64,000 bases of DNA from JANQEU01 sp965601455 (lineage in GTDB: Bacteria > Bacteroidota > Bacteroidia > Cytophagales > Cyclobacteriaceae): the NCBI GenBank assembly GCA_965601455.1, contig OZ271831.1:4030001-4094000 (forward strand), in the 5' to 3' direction. Below are positions 41,297-51,155 of the stretch, one piece after another. The translations under genes and the position numbers were made by a program. The notes below the pieces were generated by a model. The model was not told where the DNA came from, did no database searches, and saw only the letters and a list, made by a program, of their open reading frames with translations. Position 1 is the first letter of the stretch. The number at the start of each line of letters is the position of its first letter.

Positions 41297-43909
41297 ATGA
41301 ATCCCAAACCACCACACTGGATCGACCGAATCATGGAGCGTTTTTGCGATCCCTTCCTTTGGGAAGGGATCGCAGGTGATCTCCATGAAATCTTTCGAGA
41401 CAATGTGAAACACAAAGGGTATACCCGCTCCAGTTTGATTTATTTGATTCATGCACTTGGATTTCTTCGAATGCGATTCAAAAGAAGGCAACATAAACAT
41501 TCCAATATGCGGGCAATATGGCATAACTATCTGGTCACCTCATGGAGATCCATTGGCAGAAACAAGGGATATTTTGCAATTAATTATTTAGGACTCTTTC
41601 TCGCAATCGTATGTTCCCTATACACATTTGTATATGTACGTCATGAGCTTTCATACGATCGGGAAATCAACCGTCACTCCGATACGTATCGACTTTATAA
41701 ACGATACATAAATGTCCCAGAAGGTGTTGACTTATTGACCGCTGAAACGTCTGGCATGATGGGGCCGACAATCGTTGAAGAATTTCCGGAGGCAATGAGC
41801 TTTGTCCGTATCGCTACCTGGCCCCAGGACTTTCTACTCTTTGTTGATGAACAGGATTACACACTTCCTAATGTATACTTTGCCGACAGTTCATTTTTTG
41901 ACTTTTTTAATCTTAGTTTGGTCGTTGGTGATCCGAAAAGTGCTCTCTCAGCCCCATCCTCTATCGTTATCACTGAATCGACAGCGAATCTCCTTTTCGA
42001 CGATAAAAATCCAATTGGTCAATCGGTAACAGGAAATGATGGACTTCCTCTAATAGTGACAGGAGTTATCCAGGACTTACCATCTAATACGCATTTCACC
42101 TTTCAAGGATTAATCTCATGGACAACCACAGTGCCTGGAATTGGATATTATTCATTCAATTGGATGAACAACTGGTTAGCACAGGCTATTCTCACATACG
42201 TTCGATTGGAACCTAAAAACGATCCGGTAACACTAGTGGATAAACTGCCTCAGATGATGAATAGGCACTTTCCCGAACGAGCAGATCAATACTTCCTTCA
42301 ACTTCAACCCTGGGAAAAGATTTATCTATTCAGTGACAACATTCAGAATCCGACAGGTTCCCAATACGGTAGTTTCAAGTTTATCTTAATTCTATGCGCT
42401 TCAACACTTTTGATTGTGATTATCGCTGTTGTGAACTGCATCAATATCTCCCTCTCAAAAATCACGCAAAATGGATTGGAAGTGGGAATAAGAAAGGTGA
42501 TGGGTTCCACCAGAATGCAATTAGTGCATCGATTTGTAATGGAAACTTTGATTACCACTGTCCTAGCTTCGTTTACTGCATTAATTACATTGGCTCCAGC
42601 ACTTCCACAACTCAATCTTCTCACCGGTAAAGCCATGACGTATTCTGATTTCCTGAGCGTGGAGGTCTTCATTTTCATTTTAATCTTCAATGTATTTCTC
42701 AGTCTTATTATCGGCTTTTATCCAGCCCTTATGCGGTCAAAACAATCTGTAGCCTCCGGATTGCAGAAAGCTACCGGCTCTAAAGGTTCTTTTACCTTCA
42801 CACGGAAGTCTCTTCTTGGCATTCAGTACACCATTTCAATCGCACTAATCATCTGCTCCTTGGTTATCCAAAGCCAGATTGAATTTTTACAGAATAAAGA
42901 ACTCGGATTTAATAGGAAAAATCTGGTGGTATTGGATGTATCAAATGAAGTCGGAGAAAAGATCGAAGTTCTGGAAGATGAACTAAGTAAACATCCAAAC
43001 ATCCTTTCCATCTCAACTTCAAGAAATGCCATAGGTAGTGGGAGCTACTCCACAACTATGATTGCGGAGGGTCAAAACGATGACTTTAATTTAAGAGTAT
43101 ACGCCGTGGATGAGGATTTCATCGATACTTACCAAATTCAGCTAATTGCAGGAAGGAATTTTCTTGAAAACTCCAGATCAGATAGTAATAAAGTAATCGT
43201 AAACAGATCCCTGGTGGACTTTCAGCAATGGGATGACCCAATAGGAAAGAAACTTCGTGGCGGACAGAATTCTCCCGATTTTACAGTCATCGGAGTCATC
43301 GAAGATTTTCACTATTATTCGCCTGCTAATTCCCTCATCGAACCAATGGTGATTTTCTTCGAGCCGAATGTTTCGACCAGATCAACGATTCGACTTGGAA
43401 CAGGCGACTTGCAAGAAAGTCTGGTACATATCGAAAATTCATGGGAAAAGGTGGCATCGCAAACACCTTTCAATTTTTATTTCATTGAAAACTGGTATTC
43501 GAATTTATATGATAGCGAAAGACAAGTCCTTGCCACCACATCCTTATACTCTTTTATTAGCATTCTCTTATCGGTTCTTGGATTGCTGGGATTAACCGCG
43601 TTACTACTTCAACAGAAGAAAAAGGAAATAAGCATCAGAAAAGTATTAGGAGCTAGTCTGCGATCGATAATTAATATGATCAATTATCAATTTATGCTGA
43701 TAATGCTCATTGGGTTCTTGATTGCCATGCCAATTTCATACCTCGTACTGGACTGGTGGTTGGAACAATTTGTATATCAAACGGATCTTGGGATTTGGCC
43801 ATTCATTGTAGGCGGAACGATAGTGTTATTTGGAAGCATATCCATAACCAGCTATATGTCTTTTCATTCCGCAAATACAAACCCATCTGAAAACCTGAAC
43901 AACGAATAA
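41297..43909 (+). CDS. MacB/FtsX-type ABC transporter permease with prefix domain
   Basis: An 870-residue protein. Residues 1-60 are a permease-prefix domain (RIMERFCDPFLWEGIAGDLH) that Bacteroidota couple to PadR regulators. The rest has two FtsX-like halves, each with a TM, a periplasmic MacB-PCD-type domain (about 120-330 and 545-720) and a three- or four-TM bundle (RKVMGSTRMQLVHRF and RKVLGASLRSIINMI coupling regions). No ATPase gene is adjacent, so the ATP-binding partner must be elsewhere. Probably a mechanotransmission-type exporter. Confidence 0.9.
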   Translation: MNPKPPHWIDRIMERFCDPFLWEGIAGDLHEIFRDNVKHKGYTRSSLIYLIHALGFLRMRFKRRQHKHSNMRAIWHNYLVTSWRSIGRNKGYFAINYLGLFLAIVCSLYTFVYVRHELSYDREINRHSDTYRLYKRYINVPEGVDLLTAETSGMMGPTIVEEFPEAMSFVRIATWPQDFLLFVDEQDYTLPNVYFADSSFFDFFNLSLVVGDPKSALSAPSSIVITESTANLLFDDKNPIGQSVTGNDGLPLIVTGVIQDLPSNTHFTFQGLISWTTTVPGIGYYSFNWMNNWLAQAILTYVRLEPKNDPVTLVDKLPQMMNRHFPERADQYFLQLQPWEKIYLFSDNIQNPTGSQYGSFKFILILCASTLLIVIIAVVNCINISLSKITQNGLEVGIRKVMGSTRMQLVHRFVMETLITTVLASFTALITLAPALPQLNLLTGKAMTYSDFLSVEVFIFILIFNVFLSLIIGFYPALMRSKQSVASGLQKATGSKGSFTFTRKSLLGIQYTISIALIICSLVIQSQIEFLQNKELGFNRKNLVVLDVSNEVGEKIEVLEDELSKHPNILSISTSRNAIGSGSYSTTMIAEGQNDDFNLRVYAVDEDFIDTYQIQLIAGRNFLENSRSDSNKVIVNRSLVDFQQWDDPIGKKLRGGQNSPDFTVIGVIEDFHYYSPANSLIEPMVIFFEPNVSTRSTIRLGTGDLQESLVHIENSWEKVASQTPFNFYFIENWYSNLYDSERQVLATTSLYSFISILLSVLGLLGLTALLLQQKKKEISIRKVLGASLRSIINMINYQFMLIMLIGFLIAMPISYLVLDWWLEQFVYQTDLGIWPFIVGGTIVLFGSISITSYMSFHSANTNPSENLNNE

Positions 43910-43916
43910 CTTAGAC

Positions 43917-44249
43917 ATGAAAGGAACAAATCTTGGAGAATTAGAAGAACTGGTTATGCTGTCAGTGGCTATACTATTTGATAATGCCTATGGTGTTGTT
44001 ATTAAAAAAGAGATTGAAGAACGAAGTGGTCGATCCATTACCATCAGCACCGTTCATTCGGTACTATCGCGACTGGAAGAAAAAGGATATGTGAACTCAC
44101 GTTATGATGGAGCCACACCTGAACGAGGGGGAAGGCGAAAACATCTTTTTACTCTGACGGTATCTGGTGAAAAGGTCTTGTCAGAAGCCCGTGAACTACG
44201 AAATGGGATGTGGGATGCAATACCAAAAATTGCCTTTCAGCATAAGTAG
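43917..44249 (+). CDS. PadR-family transcriptional regulator
   Basis: A 110-residue winged-helix regulator. GELEELVMLSVAILFDNAYG is the first helix pair, SITISTVHSVLSRLEEKGYV the recognition helix and TPERGGRRKHLFTLTVSG the wing. It is only 7 bases after the prefix-domain permease gene, a standard Bacteroidota pairing in which the regulator controls its permease. The TTCG-N7-CGAA repeats before the operon are the best target candidates. Confidence 0.92.
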   Translation: MKGTNLGELEELVMLSVAILFDNAYGVVIKKEIEERSGRSITISTVHSVLSRLEEKGYVNSRYDGATPERGGRRKHLFTLTVSGEKVLSEARELRNGMWDAIPKIAFQHK

Positions 44250-45269
44250 TCAATTCAAGTCTTCGAGAAGGGCTCTCGCTGTTTGATCTAGATCTTGTTC
44301 TCCCTGATAATATCTCTCAAGGATTTCCCTAAATCCAGGTGTGTTATATCCAGGAAAAATTCCCCGAACGTCCATATCCATCTTATGGTCAATTCCTTCT
44401 TTTCTAAGAGCATCCTGCACAACCCTTCCACTCAGGTAGAACATGGCCGCATGCCAAAGTCCACGAGGAAACTCAAGACCCATTTCCTCACTCAAGCTGA
44501 AAATACTTCCACGAAATGGACTGTCCTGAATCCGGAAAAGAAGATGTGATCCTTCGTGGAATATCGTTTCGACAAATGACGTAGTGTTATTGAGTGGATC
44601 ACGGGTTGACAGAAAAATATTCATCTCCGGTCTCGTAGAGGTGTAAGCCCCTGCATAGTTGGCATAAACGGTCAGGTCTACCCGAACTTTTTTCTTACCC
44701 GGCCAGGGGTACACGGCCAGCTCCTCCATTTTTTTTATAACCAAAGACTCATACCGCTGAATATTTTCAATATGCTCCAGAAGTACCTTCGAGTTGATTG
44801 CTCGATGAAGCGGCCATAGACTCAACCTATAAACATCAGACGCTTCGTTCAAGACCATTGTGAATTCATTCGAGTATGTAGTATCGACTATAGATTTGCC
44901 GATTTCTTGTTGTTGGAGCCAATACCTCATAGCGCTTAATGCTCTTACCAGGGACTTATCCGTCAGATTCTCTCGGTAATACTCGATGGCTCGATCAAGT
45001 TTTTGTTTGTCGTCTGAATTCAATTGCTGGATTATTGAATCTTCTCCAATGGGTAAGAAAGAAAAACCATCTTCCGCTAACTTTCGCCCCTGACTCCCCT
45101 TCGCTTGCTGATATAAATAATGATGCAGGTTAATCCAGTAATCGTTATGAAACTCAAAGTAATTGGAGGTTATTTCCTGCGCTGTGGAGAATTTCGGTAC
45201 CAATAGCATAATAAAAAGGCATGGTAACAGGATCTGCAATCTGAGTAGAAGATTTAAGTCATTATTCAT
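44250..45269 (-). CDS. Secreted protein with HExxH motif, putative metalloprotease
   Basis: A 339-residue exported protein; the N-terminal hydrophobic stretch (about 8-30) ends FSTAQ. In the C-terminal half VETIFHEGSHLLFRIQ has the zinc pattern HExxH (HEGSH), and a downstream Glu in SLSEEMGLEFPRGLWHA may be the third ligand. The N-terminal half is helical (YFEFHNDYWINLHHYLYQQ). I do not recognise a named peptidase family, and activity is a guess from the motif. Its stop directly abuts the convergent padR stop. Confidence 0.7.
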   Translation of the reverse strand: MNNDLNLLLRLQILLPCLFIMLLVPKFSTAQEITSNYFEFHNDYWINLHHYLYQQAKGSQGRKLAEDGFSFLPIGEDSIIQQLNSDDKQKLDRAIEYYRENLTDKSLVRALSAMRYWLQQQEIGKSIVDTTYSNEFTMVLNEASDVYRLSLWPLHRAINSKVLLEHIENIQRYESLVIKKMEELAVYPWPGKKKVRVDLTVYANYAGAYTSTRPEMNIFLSTRDPLNNTTSFVETIFHEGSHLLFRIQDSPFRGSIFSLSEEMGLEFPRGLWHAAMFYLSGRVVQDALRKEGIDHKMDMDVRGIFPGYNTPGFREILERYYQGEQDLDQTARALLEDLN

Positions 45270-45271
45270 AG

Positions 45272-45423
45272 AGGGCCATTTGGGGTGTGGGGAACTTGAC
45301 TAAGTTTTCGGCGTTAGATTCAACTCTTTCAGTTGGTTGTATTTAGGTGAACATAGGGGAAAAAAGGACCTTTTCATACGAGAAATACTCTGAATTGGGA
45401 TTTTTCAAGTCCGAAATGGCCCT
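45272..45423. repeat. Long-range inverted repeat around an intergenic segment
   Basis: AGGGCCATTT (45272-45281) and AAATGGCCCT (45414-45423) are perfect 10-bp inverted arms 132 bases apart, in the gap between two minus-strand genes. One arm lies just upstream of the HExxH gene start. No transposase gene or clear target duplication is visible. Confidence 0.4.
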
Positions 45424-45498
45424 ATCATTATGTATCCTCCAATAAGTAATCCCCGATTAGAGCGATAATATTTCGCCATATTATCAAATTACGTAAAA

Positions 45499-47424
45499 TC
45501 AGCGTTCGAGTAAAAGAACCTCGGCTTGTCTTCCAGGGACATTCAATGCCACTACTCCATTCACTGGATCCAACAGTAAATCGGAATAAACACAGTTATA
45601 CTTTCCCTCAAATTTCACGGGCACTTTTGCTTCTACAGATTCTTCTCCAATATTAAATAGGCAAACCACCTCCATTTGCTCATCGAATCTACTGTAGGAT
45701 AATACTCCATTTGAATCGTTATTCAGGAACTCAATATCACCGGTCGAGAGAACGTAGTTATTTTTTCGGAGACGAATGAGATTTGTGTAAAAATGAAAAA
45801 GTGCCGAGTCGAAAGCCACAGGATCCATAGGTCGTGGTAATCCAAGTGGATGAACTATTTCATCTTCAAACTGATAATCCGGCCAAGTAAGAGGTTTCCT
45901 TGTAGAAGGATCATCCGTTCCCCACATGCCCATCTCATCTCCAGCCCAAATATGCGGCGCTCCAATGTACGTAAACTGATGAATCAACAACATTTTAATT
46001 GTCTTATATGTATCCTGATCCGGCTTGAAAATCTTGTATTCTGGATCATCCGATGGATTTGTATGGTATTTATATGGGTTTTTATTGAATAGTGACGTGG
46101 ACAAGCGTGGTGAATCGTGACTAGCAACCACATTCATCATTGCCTGGTTATTCTCCTTGCGAATACCCTTTTGCAATTGGTTCAATCCATTTACGAAATC
46201 ACTTATTTCCATTTTCTCTGGAGATGCATTAAAGAAATGCCGAGCCAGACGGAACCATCTGTAATTCATTGGAGCATCGAAAACGTCACCTTCGAGGTAA
46301 GGGGCCGGATCCAATAATCTATCTGGCCATTTCTCCCACCAAACTTCTCCAACAAGGTATGCTTCAGGATTGATTTCTTTGACAAACGAACGATAATCTC
46401 TCCAAAAATCCATTGGCATTTCAGCGGCCACATCCAATCGGTATCCATCTATACCATCCGATGGGTCTCCATCCTGATTGGGATCTAGCCATCGACGAGT
46501 AACTGCCAAAATATGGTCTTTTGCTGCTTGACTAAATACATTTCCATCAAAAGGGGTAACAGAATCATCATGATTGGGGTACTCCGTCTCCTGTATTTCT
46601 GGCAAATCACGCACATTTGCCCAACCCCTATAAGAAAACTCATTTTCCTGGGTTTCAGGATCATCCCAACTTTTTACCCAATACCAGTCCGCGTAATCTG
46701 AGTTTTGTTGATTTTCAACAAGATCCTGCCAGGCCCAAAAGGTATGACCTGTGTGATTCCATGAGTAGTCCAGAATGACTTTTATTCCCCTCTTGTGCAA
46801 TTCACCTACCAGCGATAAAAATAGTTTATCTGCTGAGGTCCATTTCCAAGTCTCCGGATCGACATTTATCTCTTCCGCGATCAATTCCTCATCACCTATT
46901 GGATCCGGACCAAAATTATTGTCGATGTGTCTCCAGTAGGTCGGATCATACTTATGTAGTGAAGGAGCTTCATTTAAAGGATTGAAATAAATAGCAGTAA
47001 CCCCCAGGGAGTCGATGTAATCAAGACAATCGAACACGCCTTGAAGGTCACCTCCATACCGCCTTAGCTGAACCTTTTGATTAAAGGTCTCCAAAGGATT
47101 ACCGTAGTAGTCTCTTTCATCTTCAAGATTGGAGATATAAGGATCTTCCACATACCAATCTCCAGTCCAGGGTGTAATTTGCCACCCTTCGGGTACGAAA
47201 CCCGGATAGGCACCCACAATATCTGCAGGCTTCGGGTCATTTTCTACGTCTCCATTGCGAAAACGCTCTGCAAAAATCTGATACCAAATAGCGTATTTCG
47301 ACCACTCTGGAGGATTTGAGAAAGAAACAGGTTCGTTAACAATCTCACCTTCACCCCTATTTGGCTGACAACTAGATAGTAAGGACAATAATATTAGACA
47401 CAATAAGTGGAAATTCAACTTCAC
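45499..47424 (-). CDS. GH13 alpha-amylase-family glycosidase, lipoprotein
   Basis: GTG 47424 is chosen because it gives a short signal peptide ending LLSSC (lipobox); ATG 47481 would add 19 basic residues. The protein has about 641 residues. The (beta/alpha)8 barrel has WYQIFAERFRNGD, the nucleophile Asp in DGYRLDVAAEMP, the acid Glu in YLVGEVWWEKW and the third Asp in VVASHDSPRL, plus HxGD-like conserved regions. The closing beta domain ends with a LLLER tail. It is a surface or periplasmic alpha-glucan-degrading enzyme, perhaps neopullulanase or cyclomaltodextrinase type. Confidence 0.92.
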   Translation of the reverse strand: MKLNFHLLCLILLSLLSSCQPNRGEGEIVNEPVSFSNPPEWSKYAIWYQIFAERFRNGDVENDPKPADIVGAYPGFVPEGWQITPWTGDWYVEDPYISNLEDERDYYGNPLETFNQKVQLRRYGGDLQGVFDCLDYIDSLGVTAIYFNPLNEAPSLHKYDPTYWRHIDNNFGPDPIGDEELIAEEINVDPETWKWTSADKLFLSLVGELHKRGIKVILDYSWNHTGHTFWAWQDLVENQQNSDYADWYWVKSWDDPETQENEFSYRGWANVRDLPEIQETEYPNHDDSVTPFDGNVFSQAAKDHILAVTRRWLDPNQDGDPSDGIDGYRLDVAAEMPMDFWRDYRSFVKEINPEAYLVGEVWWEKWPDRLLDPAPYLEGDVFDAPMNYRWFRLARHFFNASPEKMEISDFVNGLNQLQKGIRKENNQAMMNVVASHDSPRLSTSLFNKNPYKYHTNPSDDPEYKIFKPDQDTYKTIKMLLIHQFTYIGAPHIWAGDEMGMWGTDDPSTRKPLTWPDYQFEDEIVHPLGLPRPMDPVAFDSALFHFYTNLIRLRKNNYVLSTGDIEFLNNDSNGVLSYSRFDEQMEVVCLFNIGEESVEAKVPVKFEGKYNCVYSDLLLDPVNGVVALNVPGRQAEVLLLER

Positions 47425-47561
47425 TTTTCTCAACTGCCAATATTTATATCTTAAGAGGGACAACAGATTTGATTCATACAATTTAATTGTTTTTGCCTGT
47501 TGACTTTATGCCTTTGCAATAAGATATTTGAAGATTACCAAAGACCACAAAACCACCTGAA

Positions 47562-48890
47562 ATGAAAGATCTCTTTCGTAAAGCATTCATTATTGTTATT
47601 GCGCTCTCCGTTACTCCCGCATTATTTGCACAGGACTCGGTTGAAATTGACTCAGGAATTACTTCCTGGATGCTAACATCAACTGCTCTAGTATTATTGA
47701 TGATACCCGGACTTGCCATGTTCTATGGTGGATTGGTCCGGACGAAAAACGTTCTGGGTACGATGATGCACAGCTTTGCCGCCATGGGAATAATGACAGT
47801 TTTATGGACCATCTGTGGTTATGCCATGGCCTTTGGTTCCAATGTTCTCGGAGGTTGGTTCGGATGGAATCCCGATTATTTTATGTTGCGTGGAATCGAT
47901 GGATCTATCCTTGATGCCGGAATACCGGAATACGTTTTTACCATGTTTCAAGGAAAATTTGCCATAATCACTCCGGCACTTATTGCCGGTGCATTTGCTG
48001 AGCGTGTATCGTTTAAAGGGTACTGCCTTTTCATTGCTATATGGGGCATTCTAATTTACAATCCTCTTTGCCATTGGGTATGGGCAGAGGATGGTTACCT
48101 CTTCAATCTGGGTGCAAATGGAGCTATTGACTTTGCTGGTGGTACCGTTGTCCATATCTCAGCAGGTGTAAGCGGACTTGTAGCTGCCATATACCTCGGT
48201 TCCCGTAAATCTCACCCACACCTTCCCATGCAGCCCAATAATCTTGTAATGACCATGATAGGAGCTGGATTACTTTGGGTTGGATGGTTTGGATTCAACG
48301 CCGGAAGTAGTATCGCCAGTGGATTGAGTACAGCTCAAGCCTTGACCGTAACACAAATTGCTGCTGCTGCCGGAGGATTATCCTGGATGATAATCGAAGG
48401 ATGGCATACGGGAAAAGCCACAGCACTTGGTTTTGCCTCGGGAATTCTAGCAGGGCTTGTTGCTATAACACCTGCAGCCGGAGTCGTTCAACCTGACGGC
48501 GCCCTTGTATTAGGTGCCCTGGCTACTATTGTTTGTTACCTTGCTGTGATCTGGAAAAACAAGCTTGGATACGACGACACTCTAGACGCATTTGGAATAC
48601 ATGGTGTAGGTGGAATTATCGGAGCCATATTCCTAACGTTTTTCATTCGCGACAGTTGGATGCAGGAGGCCGCCTCAGCAGCAGGAGGTAGTTGGACAAC
48701 AATGGAGCAATTATGGGTACAAATCCTCGCAGTTGTGATCGCCATTGTCTACGCCGGTCTGGGTACCTTGCTCATTCTTTTTGTATTGGATAAGCTGGTA
48801 AAGATCAGATCAACAGATACGGGAGAAATGAAAGGACTAGACAGTCACTACCACGGTGAAAAAGGATATGGAATGATCAACCCTAGTTAA
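47562..48890 (+). CDS. amtB: Ammonium transporter AmtB
   Basis: A 442-residue channel with a cleavable signal peptide (residues 1-23, ending ALFAQ) and 11 TM helices. It shows MFYGGLVRTKNVL, the twin pore histidines in VVHISAGVSGLVAA and FGIHGVGGIIGA, and the FAGGTVVHISAG signature. It conducts ammonium into the cell. The PII gene follows after 22 bases, the classical amtB-glnK pairing in reverse order. Confidence 0.97.
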   Translation: MKDLFRKAFIIVIALSVTPALFAQDSVEIDSGITSWMLTSTALVLLMIPGLAMFYGGLVRTKNVLGTMMHSFAAMGIMTVLWTICGYAMAFGSNVLGGWFGWNPDYFMLRGIDGSILDAGIPEYVFTMFQGKFAIITPALIAGAFAERVSFKGYCLFIAIWGILIYNPLCHWVWAEDGYLFNLGANGAIDFAGGTVVHISAGVSGLVAAIYLGSRKSHPHLPMQPNNLVMTMIGAGLLWVGWFGFNAGSSIASGLSTAQALTVTQIAAAAGGLSWMIIEGWHTGKATALGFASGILAGLVAITPAAGVVQPDGALVLGALATIVCYLAVIWKNKLGYDDTLDAFGIHGVGGIIGAIFLTFFIRDSWMQEAASAAGGSWTTMEQLWVQILAVVIAIVYAGLGTLLILFVLDKLVKIRSTDTGEMKGLDSHYHGEKGYGMINPS

Positions 48891-48912
48891 CCTGAACCCA
48901 ACTAAGAAAATC

Positions 48913-49260
48913 ATGAAATTAATCATAGCTATAATCAGAGAAAACCAATTGGATCAGGTGCGAGAATCGCTTGTAGAAGCAGGAATCGAAAGAATCACAG
49001 TGAGTCACGTATCGGGTCATGGACGTCAAACAGGTGGAGAAGAAATCTACAGAGGTCAAAAAGTGATTCCAAATCTTAGCAACAGTGTTCGTTTGGAAAT
49101 TGCGGTTAATGATGAATTTGTTGAGCCTACTATTGATGCCATTGCAGCAGGAAGTTCTGCAAATGTCGATGGAATGATTGGTAGTGGAAAAATTTTCATA
49201 ATGCCCCTGGATGATGTCGTGAGGCTGCGAACGGGTGAACGCGGAAAAGAAGCGATCTAG
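48913..49260 (+). CDS. glnK: P-II nitrogen regulator, GlnK type, lacking Tyr51
   Basis: A 115-residue trimeric signal protein. The T-loop reads VSGHGRQTGGEEIYRGQKV: Tyr46 is present, but position 51, uridylylated in proteobacteria, is Val. The C-terminal IGSGKIFIMPLDDVVRLRTGERG binds ATP and 2-oxoglutarate. Control must therefore come from ligand binding, not uridylylation. The protein should plug AmtB when ammonium is high. It lies 49 bases before the malonyl-CoA synthetase gene. Confidence 0.93.
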   Translation: MKLIIAIIRENQLDQVRESLVEAGIERITVSHVSGHGRQTGGEEIYRGQKVIPNLSNSVRLEIAVNDEFVEPTIDAIAAGSSANVDGMIGSGKIFIMPLDDVVRLRTGERGKEAI

Positions 49261-49308
49261 CCTGAAAAAAGCGAGAAACAAAAGACCAACTCAAAGGTCA
49301 GCTCCAAT

Positions 49309-50787
49309 ATGCTTCCTATTCTAACGCAGGCCAACGTACACGCGGGACGAGATGCTATCCACTCTGATGGAAAATCGTTTTCCTATGATGATGTCGTGCA
49401 GAAAATGGAATCCTGGATCTCCTTTTTACTCGACGGGAAGTCAGACTTAAATGAAGAAAGAGTAGCTTTTTGCATAACTCCTGGTTTCGATTATGTGACT
49501 ATTCTTTGGGCCATCTGGCAAGCAGGAGGAATAGCCGTACCACTTCATACAAAAGTACCGATTGAGTCATTGAAATATACACTGGAAGACAGTGAAGCAT
49601 CAATACTAATTGTATCTGATGAATTAAAAGATAGAGTAGGGGAATTAGCGTCCTCGGGAATTCGATTCATTAGCGTTAGTGACTGTAAGCAAGCTCATTT
49701 AGCCAATATCCCGAATGTATCCATGAAGAGGAGGGCCATGATGCTTTATACCAGTGGCACCACTGGAAAGCCAAAAGGTGTGGTAACAACCCACTCCAAT
49801 ATTGATGCTCAAATCAAATCCCTTGTCAGCGCTTGGAAATGGTCACAGAATGACAAAACAATCAATGTCCTGCCTTTGCATCATGTCCATGGAATCATTA
49901 ATGTGGTTAGTTGCTGCCTTTGGAGTGGAGGTAGTTGTTTGTTTCCGAGGGGTTTTGATGAAGAGAAAGTTTTCTCCGCTTTCCTCCATTCGGGAATCAA
50001 TGTGTTCATGGCAGTGCCTACAATCTATCATAAACTAATAACCTTCTGGGAAGGGTTGGAAATCGCCGAAAAAGAAAAAATAACCAATAAACTAGGCAGT
50101 ATGCGTCTTATGGTTTCCGGTTCCGCTGCATTGCCGGTTAGTGTTTTGGAGAAATGGAGAACGATTAGCGGACAAACACTCTTGGAGCGCTACGGTATGA
50201 CTGAAATCGGTATGGCCATTTCAAATCCTTACCGGGGAGAAAGACGACCGGGTTTTATAGGACAGTCATTGCCGGGAGTTAGAATTAAATTAATCGACGA
50301 CCAAGGGAAGGAAATTAACGGCGATGAGGAATCTGGAGAAATTCTGGTAAAAGGGCCCAATGTCTTTAAAGAATACTGGAAACGGGAAAATGCCACCGAA
50401 GAGGCTTTCACAATTGACGGTTGGTTTAAAACCGGGGATGTGGCAATGACTCAAAATGGTAGTTATAAGATCCTCGGAAGAAAGTCTGCTGACATCATAA
50501 AATCAGGAGGCTACAAGCTTTCCGCTCTTGAAATTGAGGAAGTGCTCCGTACTCATTCATTTATTGGGGACTGTGCCGTGGTTGGTGTTGAAGATGAAGA
50601 ATGGGGAGAAATTGTAACAGTCGCATACACTGCGGAGCAAAATGTTAATGATGAAGAGTTAAAGGTCTGGTTAAAGGAAAAACTACCAGCATACAAAATC
50701 CCCAGGAAATACCTTCAAATGGAAAATCTTCCCCGAAATGCCATGGGAAAGGTGGTCAAGAAAGAGGTTAAAAAACTGTTTCAATGA
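49309..50787 (+). CDS. Acyl-CoA synthetase, ACSF3/MatB-like (malonyl- or methylmalonyl-CoA synthetase)
   Basis: A 492-residue AMP-forming ligase. A5/P-loop motif: MLYTSGTTGKPKGVVTTHSN (about 145-164). Also LPLHHVHGIINVVSC and VFMAVPTIYHKLITF, which resemble eukaryotic ACSF3 and bacterial MatB; RYGMTEIGMAISNPYRGERR (A7), GWFKTGDVAM (A8) and a C-terminal GKVVKKE with catalytic Lys. The enzyme activates malonate or methylmalonate with ATP and CoA. It overlaps madL by 4 bases and madM follows, so malonate is the likely substrate. Confidence 0.88.
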   Translation: MLPILTQANVHAGRDAIHSDGKSFSYDDVVQKMESWISFLLDGKSDLNEERVAFCITPGFDYVTILWAIWQAGGIAVPLHTKVPIESLKYTLEDSEASILIVSDELKDRVGELASSGIRFISVSDCKQAHLANIPNVSMKRRAMMLYTSGTTGKPKGVVTTHSNIDAQIKSLVSAWKWSQNDKTINVLPLHHVHGIINVVSCCLWSGGSCLFPRGFDEEKVFSAFLHSGINVFMAVPTIYHKLITFWEGLEIAEKEKITNKLGSMRLMVSGSAALPVSVLEKWRTISGQTLLERYGMTEIGMAISNPYRGERRPGFIGQSLPGVRIKLIDDQGKEINGDEESGEILVKGPNVFKEYWKRENATEEAFTIDGWFKTGDVAMTQNGSYKILGRKSADIIKSGGYKLSALEIEEVLRTHSFIGDCAVVGVEDEEWGEIVTVAYTAEQNVNDEELKVWLKEKLPAYKIPRKYLQMENLPRNAMGKVVKKEVKKLFQ

Positions 50788-51155
50788 AAATCTATGGTGT
50801 TGCCCTACTAGCCGTCTGCTATCTGACCGGCAAAATATTAGGTCAGTACCTGGGTATTATCCTCGGTATCGGAGGCAATGTTGGAGGTGTGGGTATCGCG
50901 ATGTTCCTCTTGATTCTAATCAATGAACGAGTCAAGGACTCCAGGCCATTTATGGATGAAAACCGACAAGGTATTCATTTTTGGAGTAGCATGTATATCC
51001 CTGTGGTGATTGCCATGTCTTCCGTTTTAAATGTAAAAGCCGCGTTATCCGGTGGCTGGGTAGCTGTATTTGCAGGTATCATTGCTACAAGTGCCTGCTA
51101 CTTGCTAATACCCTCAATATCCAAACTATCTGGAAGAACCAATGGAAGTAATTGA
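50784..51155 (+). CDS. madL: Malonate transporter subunit MadL
   Basis: A 123-residue protein with four TM segments. Its start MKIYGVALLAVCYLTGKILG and the motif GIGGNVGGVGIAMFLLILIN match the MadL family (the small subunit of the MadLM sodium/malonate symporter of Malonomonas). It overlaps both the synthetase gene (4 bases) and madM (14 bases), so the three are tightly coupled. Confidence 0.88.
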   Translation: MKIYGVALLAVCYLTGKILGQYLGIILGIGGNVGGVGIAMFLLILINERVKDSRPFMDENRQGIHFWSSMYIPVVIAMSSVLNVKAALSGGWVAVFAGIIATSACYLLIPSISKLSGRTNGSN

